In this document: positions 25,301 through 35,196 of the stretch, in pieces
Layout of the letters: every line of letters starts with the position of its first letter
How positions within the stretch are numbered: the first letter of the stretch is position 1
Assembly: GCA_910589415.1 (NCBI GenBank)
Contig: OU342635.1
Location: 2,604,001 to 2,668,000 of the forward strand
DNA: 64,000 nucleotides
Direction of reading: 5' to 3'
Origin: Malachius bipustulatus
Lineage: Eukaryota > Arthropoda > Insecta > Coleoptera > Melyridae
The notes under the pieces: generated by a model
Seen by the model: only the letters and a program-made list of their open reading frames with translations
Told to the model about the DNA's origin: nothing
Databases searched by the model: none
Position numbers and translations under genes: made by a program

Positions 25301-27058
25301 TACCTTAATACCTTTCTCGTTTAAGCCAATCTGCGCCTATTTTGGTTCCGGAGGTACTCATCTGAAAATTTGATTCTGCATGTCTTGACAAAAACTTTCA
25401 GATCATTTTACTTCAAACTGGTTTCAAAATATCTCGAAAACTGGAGTTCCAATTGAAGTATTTTTCTTCAAAAAGTATTTACATAAAAATGTAATTGGTA
25501 AGCAATATCACGAGATAATACAGAGCTTTACAGCCTACTGTTTTTATCTTTAAGTGGTGTTAGTACAGATCACATCAAATGATGACCATTAACATCAAAT
25601 TCTATACGTAACATCAATTTTCCTTACTACTTTATTTAGGGATGCCTGGGGAATTTTGTTGTTTTGAGGTAGAACGATTTATTACCTACCTCAAGACAAG
25701 AGATCGTGAAGTATGATTAGGGGATGATTTCTTGAAACGGAACATCAGAGGTTTAAGAAGAGTTTATTATAACTTACCTCAGTAGATGCGTCGAGGAGGG
25801 CTACTGGTGATATTGAGTCCTGGTCCCCATATTCCACCACGAGCGGATACAGGAATTAAGGCTCTGCCTGTGAAGCTGGTTCTAACGTAGGATGGATCAA
25901 AGCATGCTGAGGTAGAGCCGCTTTATGTCTTGACATTGGAGTATTGTTAGGGGATGATCTCTCAAAACTAAGTCGAACAGCAAAAACCTCAGAAATACAA
26001 CTTCCATACGAAATTCGTGAGGTAAATCTAAGAGCGAAGCTCTGAGAGAGATCTCTAAATATGATCTCTAAGTAAAACCCGAATTGTCAAAACAAGAGGA
26101 AGAACGCTCTTGAAAAACCCTGGAAAAAGCAACATGGCTGCTTAATCTCAACATCCAAGTCACAGGGTCAGCTCTTGTTTCCCGCGGTTTCAACTGCGAT
26201 CTCTCGCGTCGCGAGCTTTAGCGAGGACCTCTAGGATCGAAAAGACCAAGCTAAACTCGACCTCGAGTGGCTCTTTAAGATGCTTGTTTAAGAAGCATCT
26301 TAAGAAGTTCTTTAAAAAGCCGAAATTTGAGCGATCCCTCGCTAGGGTATACGAATGTATCTATAAAAGGTCATATCATCATATAAAAGGTAAAACCATC
26401 ATATCATTCAGACCAAAATTTCTTAGCTTACTGGTGGTGGACCCAATGGACCCACCATTGGAATCTCGGAAACGGTAGAAGATACAAGGTCGGTAAAATG
26501 AGATAAAAGTTGCAGAATTTTATGCTTATTAAGAATTTGGAACAAAATTTTGGGCAACTTTAGTCATTGCTGAAAAATCCTGAAAAAAACTTTAAAATGG
26601 AAATTTCTTATTTCAGGCATAACTTGTTTATTATTCCAACCTTCAAGATAAAGATTCAAGCCCGAAGTTTGGGTTTCATAGACCTCCAAGAGAAGAAAAC
26701 TTCATTCTCAGTAGTTATGCACTGACCTGAAGCTATCAGCAAATGCTCTCGGGATGCTTTCAGGATAATCGTACACATCACCGATATTACCTATCACCAA
26801 AATTTGGTGTCTTGGAGAAACCACGTTTGTTTTGCACAATTTCCCAAAACTTGTACGGGATCCTTTTGGGGTGCAAGTATTCATTGTAAGCAATTTTAGC
26901 GCGTTGTTTCATTTGATTATTATTTTTATTTATTTATTTTTTTATTATTCAACCCCTACTTGGAGACTTTGATGTTAATGATCACCGTTTACATGTGCTA
27001 TCACCCCTTAAAAATGAAAATAAGAAACAGGAACCCCCTAAGCGTTTAGGGACTGCGT

Positions 27059-27618
27059 ATACAGGGTGGTCCATTACTTATATCGTTCACCCTCGATAGA
27101 GGTCAATTTTGAAGATAAAAATTTGAAATTTAATGATTCGTATAATCAGAATAATTAATTTTTTTGCGTTGAGCTACAAGCGATAAAAAACTGTAATTTG
27201 GTAATAAAGTGACCAAAATAAATTCAATTTTTCTTCAATAGGTACATCGGTAGAAATCCATTCTTAAAAGGAAAATCTCTAAAAAAAACTAATTACAAGG
27301 CCTTAAATAAAATATAGTTATACTTATAGAAAAATGACAGGTAGAATGATTGATCAATAGTGATCAATATAATCTAAAAAGGGTAGGTATCATAAATTCT
27401 TGAGTAAACTTGATTTCTACCGATGCATGTAAGGAAGAAAAATTGAACTTATTTTGGGGACTTATCTACCAAATTACACTTTTTACCGCTGGTGAGCGGA
27501 CAAAAAAAAATTATACTGATTATGTCATTCTATGGCCACAGATCCTCAAGTTTCAATTTTTCATCTTTAAAATTAACCTCTATTTAGGGGGTGGACAGAA
27601 GTGATGGACCACCCTCTA
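27059..27618. mobile_element. MITE with ACAGGGTGGTCCATTACTT ends (copy 1)
   Basis: The left end ACAGGGTGGTCCATTACTT is matched inversely by AAGTGATGGACCACCCTCT on the right. Inner blocks (TTGAAGATAAAAATTTGAAA against TTTCAATTTTTCATCTTTAA) are also inverted. It shares GGTAGAATGATTGAT and AGGGTAGGTATCATAAATTC with the element at 43540-44064. Confidence 0.8.
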
Positions 27619-28329
27619 CTAATACATACCATAAACTTACAAGCATCATTTAAAAATTTACTACAACATTCAATAATCGCATAAAAATGAAATGTTGAAT
27701 ATTTAATTTGTGACTTTTTGAATAAACGTTTTATCGAAGTGACATATACCTAATACAAAATTTTCGTAGCGGGGCTCTCATACTTTAGAGTGGTTTTATA
27801 TCAATAATACGATTAAATTCAAACCTACGCTAACATCATTAACAACAGAGATGTTTTCAATTAATCCTCGGTTTCCAGAGGAAAAAGAGACGGAAAACGA
27901 GTTGGTCGGTGTTGTTCGCTGTTAAAATTTAACGAACTCCAGTTATCGATCCAAAAGAAAGTTTGGAACAACTTTTCAGTTAACGCAGCTCGGGGACTTT
28001 TAGAGAAGGGGACTGCGATAGCTCTGACGCTGTGCTGTATTTTTCAAGCTAGAAATAAACCTGAGAATTTCCACAGCAAATTTAATGTGAACTGATGGAA
28101 AAAATCCATTTTATAACACACAATATCAAGTCTACCGCTTTATTCTAGCTCGTCTTTAAATTCTATAAGATGTCTTATCTGTAACTCATATACTATACTT
28201 GATCATTTTTATTCCTACCACTACTAGTCTTGGAAAACGTGTATACACACAGATACAATACTACTACTTGGCATAATCGATTAAAAGAAAATTATTATTT
28301 AAAAATCTATAATCAAGAGAACAACAAAA

Positions 28330-28500
28330 TACCCCCGTCCTGGCCTTCGGCTCAGCTCACCTGATAGGAAAGAGGTGGCAGGGGCTTCGATCAGCAATCG
28401 AAACAGGAATCGAGTCGTTCCCTAGTCACCAACCAAGGCCCGACTAACGTGACGGACTGGCAGCCGGATTTTATAGCGGGCTGCCATTTCATTCTTATGA
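28330..28500. other. GC-richer non-coding patch upstream of finger 2
   Basis: This patch is less AT-rich than the intron around it and includes a CACCTG E-box in CAGCTCACCTGATAGG. It has no frame with family similarity and no inverted ends. A role as conserved regulatory DNA is a guess from composition only. Confidence 0.25.
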
Positions 28501-29107
28501 TCATTGAAGCCGCGTTAATGTACAAATATTACTGAACGGCGACTACTCCTTTGTATATAAATAATTACTTCTTACAAGGTCTTCTGTCTGAGAACAGTTT
28601 CTCCTGAAAGAAATGACAAGTAAGTGATTATTAACATCACCGCGAAGTCGTCATAAGTTACTGACTGCGACTGCAACGACTTTAATATAACTGACAGATG
28701 TTACACTAATAAGAACTTAAGCGGATTAGATGCTTTGGCATTGGCACTCAGCGTTACGGCGTGCTTGCATTAGCCGTGCATCCAAGTGAATGTAATCCAG
28801 AATCATCAACTAAGACACCTTTGAATCACTACTTGTAGAATCTCCGGATTCAAATGCATATTTTCCAAGACAAAATAATTTTTCGATAATTTCTATCCTT
28901 ATTAAAAAAGCAATCATAAGACTTATTTGAAGTCGAAGAAATAATGATTTGAGTAGTTAAATATGAGTTAAAGAGACGTTTTATACCTTGGTCTTTCCAC
29001 ACGATGCCCAGTACAATGGCATAATGTACTGCCGTGGTGCTGCGCGTCGTGGTGGAGCAAAATTATCAAAAATTGGTGGAGTGACGGACGTTCTGTTGCC
29101 TGCAAAG

Positions 29108-29299
29108 TCCTAGCGATGCACGAGACAATCCTCAAGTGCCCGACGCCGGGCTGCAACGGCCGGGGGCACGTCAGTTCGAACCGGAATTCGCACCGAAGTC
29201 TATCAGGATGCCCGATCGCCGCCGCCACGAAGCAAGCTGCCCGCGAACACCGCTACCACGCCGCTCTTCAGCAGCGCGTCATCAAACAGCCGCCTTTCG
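29108..29299 (+). CDS. MYT1L: Exon 4: zinc finger 2
   Basis: The acceptor is TGCCTGCAAAG and the donor TTCG|GTGAGT. With the base from exon 3 it begins [16 protein letters not shown]. The finger has C438, C443, H448, H456 and C462 in an uninterrupted exon and continues [20 protein letters not shown]. The SNRN sequence is the usual form of this finger in vertebrate homologues. A second AG lies 6 nt downstream (after CCTAG). It would keep the frame and drop two residues, but the conserved ILA favours the upstream site. Confidence 0.97.
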
Positions 29300-30195
29300 G
29301 TGAGTCAGCCCTGTCGGGATCGGGACTAAGAGGGCTGTTTGGACGCTTAGCCCCTAAGATACAAACCAGCTTTCCGCAATTCAGATCTCTCTTTTACTGT
29401 ATGTAGTTGTGGTTTCTACGTTTATTTTTATTATTTTTTCTTTCCGTTTAAAAACGTATTATGGTCCAGCGGAAAAAAATCATAAATTACTTCCAGAAAA
29501 AAAACACGAGGTACATAGCCACATCTGGGATTGAAACAAGACTCGATGCCCAGAGGTGATGCTATGCTATAATATCCAATGTCGGCAGACACTGCAGAAT
29601 CTGATCGAGCATGGCTCGAGAGTAATTAAAATTGGGCTGACTCGCTTGCCACTCAAGCGCACTTTAAGCGTCCGCAAAGAAAATTAATTTCTATCGCTGC
29701 CGAACCACAAGCAGGAGTCTCGGCACGTGAATCCTTAATGTTTCCTTTCTTTTTCCTGTAATTCTTGAATGCTTACTAGAGGTAAATTTTGCTTTGTCTT
29801 AAGGTGTTTTCTGAACAGTGTTGGAAACAGGAGTTTAATGATAATCCTGCCTAGTTTCACTTGTAAATTTCGTCAAATTATTAGGCATAAAGTTTTCCCT
29901 TGTTTTGAGCTGTACCGAATTTACTTGAACCCACTTCTGGTTCAAAATTAATGGTACCGGGCGAGCAACAATTCAACAATACTGGGTGGCTGGAGACTAG
30001 CAAACTTTTTTACTTCCCATAGCATATACCACGGTGATAGAGGCAATACAAAACACTACCTAGCCAATAACATTGTAGAGATGTGACCATTCCGACGAAA
30101 TAATGTGATTAATAGCTTAAATTAAGCTCTAAAATCCTTTTTCCAACACAAATCTACCCTATGCATCCCGCATTATGCAAAAATCTGTCTCTTAG

Positions 30196-30528
30196 GTGAA
30201 TTCCCTTCCACTTTCGACCCCTCCAAGCAAGGTCCCCCCGAGGAAATGAAACCGGCATACCTGGTAAGCTACCCCTCGGAAGAATCCAAGCCGCCCGGCT
30301 ACGAGCAGCCGCCCTACCCTTATAAAGCACCACCAGTGAAACCTGAAGTGAAACCCAAAGTCGAAGGAGAGCTCCTTATACCCAAACAAGAGATGGGCTC
30401 ACTGGCGCAGTGCCGTTCCCCTCACAGAGCAAGCTACGAGCCCTACATCAGTCAAGATTCTAATTCATCTTCTATGTCCAGCATCGAGGCGATGGCTAGT
30501 CGGGGACATCAGGTGCATCATCATATAG
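30196..30528 (+). CDS. MYT1L: Exon 5: Pro/Lys-rich linker
   Basis: Acceptor TCTCTTAG, donor ATAG|GTAAGT, phase 1 on both sides. It encodes residues 493-602, beginning EFPSTFDPSKQGPPEEMKPA. Prolines, Tyr and alternating Lys/Glu (VKPEVKPKVEGE) dominate, followed by a Ser-rich stretch and His repeats at the end (HQVHHHI). It is probably a disordered linker between fingers 2 and 3. No domain was recognised. Confidence 0.92.
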
Positions 30529-30883
30529 GTAAGTGGTAGAACTATTTTATTAAGACAAAGATTCGAAAAGCAAGACCGATACCAAGACAATCTTTGGGAG
30601 ACTTGGCCAAGAACTATGCTGAACTGCTAGAGTCTTGCTGACTAAATAACATTTGCTTCCATATTCTTATTTTCATTGGTTGGTCGTAGAGAATGTATTG
30701 GGTGGAAAAGATCGCAAGAGTCTTGCAAACGAGCCCAAGACAAGACAAACCAGCTCAAGAATAAGCAAGACTAATAATATGGTCTTGGTCTTGCTTTTGC
30801 TCATCACTGATCTTAAGACTTTCAACTTAACTACAGAGATAATAACAATCGACAACGTAGTAAGATGTTTCGTTATCTTCTAG

Positions 30884-31120
30884 GACCACATTCTGGTCAA
30901 GGCAATGGTGGTTATTCAATGGAGCACCAGCAGATGGCACAACAAAGAGCTCCACCATACCCACCTCACAGCGACGAGTACGAGAGAGGCGTTTACCCAC
31001 CAAGCATGCAGGAAGCGATGGTCGCTCGTCCCGTCGTCACATATGCCACTGGGGAGATGATAGCTCGACCTTACGAATCGTCCATGGTGAACGTGGCGGG
31101 ACATAGGCCGTATGATCCAG
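30884..31120 (+). CDS. MYT1L: Exon 6: Gln/Pro/Tyr-rich linker
   Basis: Acceptor TATCTTCTAG, donor CCAG|GTATTT. It encodes residues 604-681 (PHSGQGNGGYSMEHQQMAQQ...). The phase (1 to 1) joins exons 5 and 7 without a stop. It is low-complexity linker sequence. An in-frame ATG at 30865 lies in the intron and is not needed. Confidence 0.9.
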
Positions 31121-31342
31121 GTATTTTTTTTATTATTTAAGCTGCCTTAAATTTTTCAACTGGCTGCTTGTGCTGCATGCACGATAATGCTTCAAGTTTC
31201 AGTTAGATTAGGTCCTGGTTATAGCACCCCTTTCTAGCATGAGTTTCCTAAGCTACGCTAATCAGAATATTTGACCAAAAGAAGCTTCTAGTTTCATCGT
31301 GTCGCATTAAAAAAGACTTACCGGCTAAATATTTTCGTGTAG

Positions 31343-31595
31343 GCACTGCTACAGCTTTCGAACGATACGATTCAAGCGGGCAGTGTGGAGGCGGAATGGG
31401 TTCAGGGGGCGCGTTGGGACCCCATCCCCGAGTTCCGACGCAAGGCCTGTACTGTTACGGCGGGCCCATGGAGGAACAACCCGACCAGCGCTACCCGCCC
31501 GACTCCGCCGCTCTTCAGCACCAGGTGGCCCTTGGTGGGCCAAGTATCATGAAAACTGAATCTGACGATCAACCCACTGGGCCACTCTATCCTAG
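31343..31595 (+). CDS. MYT1L: Exon 7: linker with TAFERYD start
   Basis: Acceptor TTCGTGTAG, donor CCTAG|GTTAGT. It encodes residues 683-765, starting TATAFERYDSSGQCGGG and ending LYPR with the split Arg. It contains MKTE (31549-31560), a third SUMO-like motif. Gly- and Pro-rich, likely disordered. Confidence 0.9.
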
Positions 31596-31684
31596 GTTAG
31601 TAAGGAGGAATTAAAACTAAATCATACTAGAGGATCACAAATTTTGATTATTTTCTATAAATTATTCTTCTATCTCCTTTTCAG

Positions 31685-31901
31685 GCCGATGTATCAATAC
31701 AGTTCTGAAGGTGGTGGAGCGACTGTTGTGTCTGTAGGGGGTGGCTGTGGACCACCAGGAATTCCGCTTGGTTTTTCCGCTATAAACTTATCAGTCAAAT
31801 GTGTGACGACAGCCGCCCAAATGAAAGGCGGCCCACACACCTCACCAGGTGGCTCCGTTATCGACCTCTCCACTTCTAGCGTAACTACCGCCAGTCCGCA
31901 G
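31685..31901 (+). CDS. MYT1L: Exon 8: linker with INLS and IDLS motifs
   Basis: Acceptor CCTTTTCAG, donor GCAG|GTAAGC, ending in phase 0. It encodes residues 767-838 with a Gly-rich start (GGGATVVSVGGGCG). It then carries AINLSVKC (INLS at 31782-31793) and SVIDLSTSS (31854-31880). NLS/DLS-type motifs also occur in the equivalent region (MYT1 domain) of vertebrate homologues, which supports the assignment. Confidence 0.92.
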
Positions 31902-31977
31902 GTAAGCAAATTAATTCTTCTCGAAGGGCTCTACAAGTACCAAGCATTGAACAAAATATGCTTTGTGAATTTTTCAG

Positions 31978-32123
31978 GTTGCCTTCACGTCTCCGCACTA
32001 CGGAGGACAGAGAGTAGGAGGCAGTCCCCAAGCGGCGGCCAGTCCGCATCTGTCGGCGTCGCCTCAAGTTCCCAGCCCACAAGGCCAAACCTTGGACCTG
32101 AGCGTCAGTCGACTGTCACATAG
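31978..32123 (+). CDS. MYT1L: Exon 9: linker with TLDLS motif
   Basis: Acceptor AATTTTTCAG, donor CATAG|GTAAAT. Reading from phase 0, it encodes residues 839-886 (VAFTSPHYGGQRVGGSPQAA...), ending QTLDLSVSRLSH. TLDLS (32089-32103) resembles the GTLDLSM block of vertebrate MYT1L. Repeated SP dipeptides could be proline-directed phosphorylation sites. Confidence 0.92.
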
Positions 32124-32191
32124 GTAAATGCTCTCCTAACCAAACACATGGTCCACACAATGGACTTTATAATGACCGTTGCATCCCTTAG

Positions 32192-32460
32192 CGCCTCGAG
32201 TCCCCAATACGCTCAAGGCGGCGGTGAGTCGGTGACGTCGACCGGGGGTGGTTTCGTAGGTCCTCAGCAGCGCGAGGAGCAAACGGAGCCGGTGGATTTC
32301 AGCACTGCTAACGAGCCTGTCAATTTCAGTGGCGTGCGGCCGGTGGCAACCTTCGCGGGGGGACCTGTGCTCGGCCCCCCAGGACCACCCTATAGCAGAG
32401 AATCGACCCCCGACAGCGGAGGATCGCATTATATGGATCCTTACGGAAGAGATTCGGGAG
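32192..32460 (+). CDS. MYT1L: Exon 10: linker with PVDFS and PVNFS motifs
   Basis: Acceptor GCATCCCTTAG, donor GGAG|GTTAGT. It encodes residues 888-976. EPVDFSTANEPVNFSG (32286-32333) is an internal near-repeat of the same motif type as in exons 8 and 9. The end is Gly/Ser/Asp-rich. The next exon lies 10.5 kb away. Confidence 0.92.
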
Positions 32461-33114
32461 GTTAGTACCTTAGTTGAATTGTTTGGATAGGGATGTTCAA
32501 AAATTGGTTTCAATTTTGAATCAAGAGGCTATTCATTATAATTTAAAAGAGACAAAATGGAGTTAAACATGTGTAAAAGATCATCAGTGGCTTATAATAG
32601 ATCCCCTACTTCGGATTTAACAAGATCTTATGTCTCGACGTTGAATTCCCTAGAGGTTTCTTATAAAAAAGGTATACTTATCAATGTAATATTATTCATT
32701 TGGTGATGGTCATATTATACCATTTATCTACGCCACTGATGAATTTCTCCCCGAGTTTTTCTTCGTTTTTTCTTCTTTAGATTATTATAAATAGCCTCTG
32801 AATTTGAAATTAAAATATTGAAAACTATCCAAAAGCGCCAAGAATGAAAAAAAAATTATTCTTTTTTTCTAAGCCATTCAGGACATTTTTGTACTGACGA
32901 GATGTCAAAAATGACATTGCAGTCCCGCTCAGTTTTAAAATTTGGGAGGGCGGGGGGTTTCAAAAGAAGTCATAATAAATGAAAGCTAAACACAGAAATA
33001 ATGTGTCAAATGTCAAAAATGATGTTGCAGGCATTACTATCAACTATAAACGTCGTCACTTATAGTCAGACTGTCAAAATTAAAAATTAACATAATTTAT
33101 GCGTGTATTATATG

Positions 33115-33640
33115 TATAGGGTGCTTCTTTAATATTGTGAAAAAATTTCAAGGCAGATATTTTGGTCAAGATTAAAGAAAAAAAATCCCATTAAAGTGTG
33201 TCCGGAAATGCACCGTTTTTGAGATACTCAAAAAGAGCCAAAAAAGGTATTTTTTCCAATTTTTTGAAGATATCTCGAGAAGTGTTTGAGGTACAGAGCT
33301 CAAGTAGTTTTGTACCTACACGTCTTATCATTGATATTAGCTACTCTTTTAATGCTACATAAAAATGTTTCGTACGTCAGCGGTGGCGGTATTAGGGTTG
33401 CGGAATATTTTCTTATCCCTAAAGTCTAGCACGGGGCAAAATCTCCGCCAATGGTAGATCAAAAAAAAATTAAAAAGGTATTAAAGGTAGCTGATACAAA
33501 AGTAAAAAAATTAAATTTTTTTGGCACCATGTATCTCAAAAACGGTGCATTTATGAACATGCGTTAACGGTCAATTTTTCGTTTTTGACCAAAGAATGTC
33601 TGTAGATTTTTTCGCAGTATTAAAGATAAACCCTGTATAG
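33115..33640. mobile_element. MITE with about 120-bp inverted ends
   Basis: The left end TATAGGGTGCTTCTTTAAT is matched inversely by ATTAAAGATAAACCCTGTATA. Further in, GCACCGTTTTTGAGATAC pairs with ATCTCAAAAACGGTGC. The middle has no coding potential. Confidence 0.75.
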
Positions 33641-33779
33641 ATAACCCACGAAAAGCCCCTTAAAATTTGTAAGTTGACAGTGACTACAATGTCATCTTTG
33701 ACATTTGACTCATTTTTGTGTCAAAAAGTGGTAAAAATCATGTTATCCCTTATAACCTGAAAAATCCAAATATCTGGCA

Positions 33780-35100
33780 AATAGTGCGCACTCTGCGGGA
33801 AAATGTTTTTGTTTGATAAGGGACATCGTTTAAACACAAAAATCACCCTGCACCCCTCCCCATCCCGCAAGGGAGTGGGAGTCATTTTAAAATTTTAAAA
33901 CCACAACCCCTATTTTTTATTGTGAATTCGTATTTAAGGACGAAAAATGCGTAAAACTTATCTGAAATTTTTTTGCGATTATTCATAGATGGCGCTGTAA
34001 TCGAGGAAATTTTATTTCCTCGAGGAAAAGTGATTTTGTTCGGTGGGGGACATCGTTTGAACACGAAAACCACCCTGCACTATTCACCCCTTGCGAAGGA
34101 AAGGGGGTAACTTTGAAATTTTAAATAGAAACATCCATTTTCTATTGCGAATTCGTATTTAACGACAAAAAATGCGTACTTAAGACTTACCTGAATTTTT
34201 TTTTAGATTTATCATAGATGGCGCAGTAATCGAGGAAATTTGATTTCCTTATTTCTCCTTTCGAAAAGTAGACACTCTGCGTAAAAATGTTTTTTACAAA
34301 AGTAGTTTAGTTCGGTGGGGGACATCGTTTAAATAGAAAAACATCAGCTCTACATCCGTCACCACTTGCGAAGGAGTGGTTTTGAAATTTTAAATTGAAA
34401 CTTCCATTTTTTGTTACAAATTCGTATTTAGCGATAAAAAATGCGAAAGATTTATTTGAAAAAAAATTTGCGATTAATCATAGATGGCGCTGTAGTCTAG
34501 GAATTTTTTTTTATTTCTCCTAATATCTCGAAAAGTAGACACTCTGCGTGAAAATCTTTTTTACAAAAGTGGTTTAGTTCGGTGGAGGACATCGTTTAAA
34601 TACAAAAAACACCCTTCACCCCTCCCCCCTCTTGCAAAGGGAGTGGGAGTAATTTCAAAATTTTAAATCACAATCACAATTTTTTATTGCTAATTCGTAT
34701 TCAGCGGCAGAAAATGCGCAAGACTTACCTGAAAGATTTTTTGCGCATGTTTTTTCACTGAATACACATTCGTAGATAATAAAAATTGCGATTGTTATTT
34801 AAAAATTTAAAAAAATCCCCACTCCGTCGCAAGGGATGTTGTGTGTACCTATGATGGTTTTTGTGTTTAAACGAAGTCCCCTATTGCATAAAACCACTGT
34901 TGAAAAACACGTTTTTCCGCGCAGTGATTACTTTTCGAGATAACGAGAGAAATGAACAAAATCAAATTCCTGAATTACAGCGCCATCTATGATTAATCAT
35001 GAAAATTGTTTCAGGTAACTCTTACGCATTTTTTGCCGCCGAATACGAATCCTTAATAAAAAATTGGAGTGCGTTATTTAAAATTTCAAAGTTTTCAAAA
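33780..35100. repeat. Tandem array with TAGATGGCGCTGTAATCGAGG units, last copy inverted
   Basis: The block ATTCATAGATGGCGCTGTAA recurs in diverged direct copies at about 33980, 34210 and 34477, each with GACATCGTTTAAA and ACACCCTGCACCCCTC-like neighbours. A reversed copy lies near 34980 (TTACAGCGCCATCTATGATT). Period is about 230-265 bp. No ORF spans it. The final inversion gives the array a hairpin layout. Confidence 0.7.
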
Positions 35101-35196
35101 ACTCACAAGGGGTGAGGAGGAGGAACCTCTCAATTCACCTTTAGAATATAAAATATTAAAATTCCTTCCTTGCAATGGAAATGAAACATATCTATA

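Larger units (their letters stand above)
16466..29107 (+). other. Intron 3 (12.6 kb), transposon-rich
   Basis: The largest intron seen. It holds a hAT element at 17140-18071, a 22-G run at 18577-18598, the foldback at 20125-23574, a short inverted repeat at 23647-23707, a palindromic repeat at 25020-25300 and a MITE at 27059-27618. GC-richer non-coding patches at about 24480-24830, 27890-28060 and 28330-28500 carry no recognisable element or exon and could be regulatory. Confidence 0.7.
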
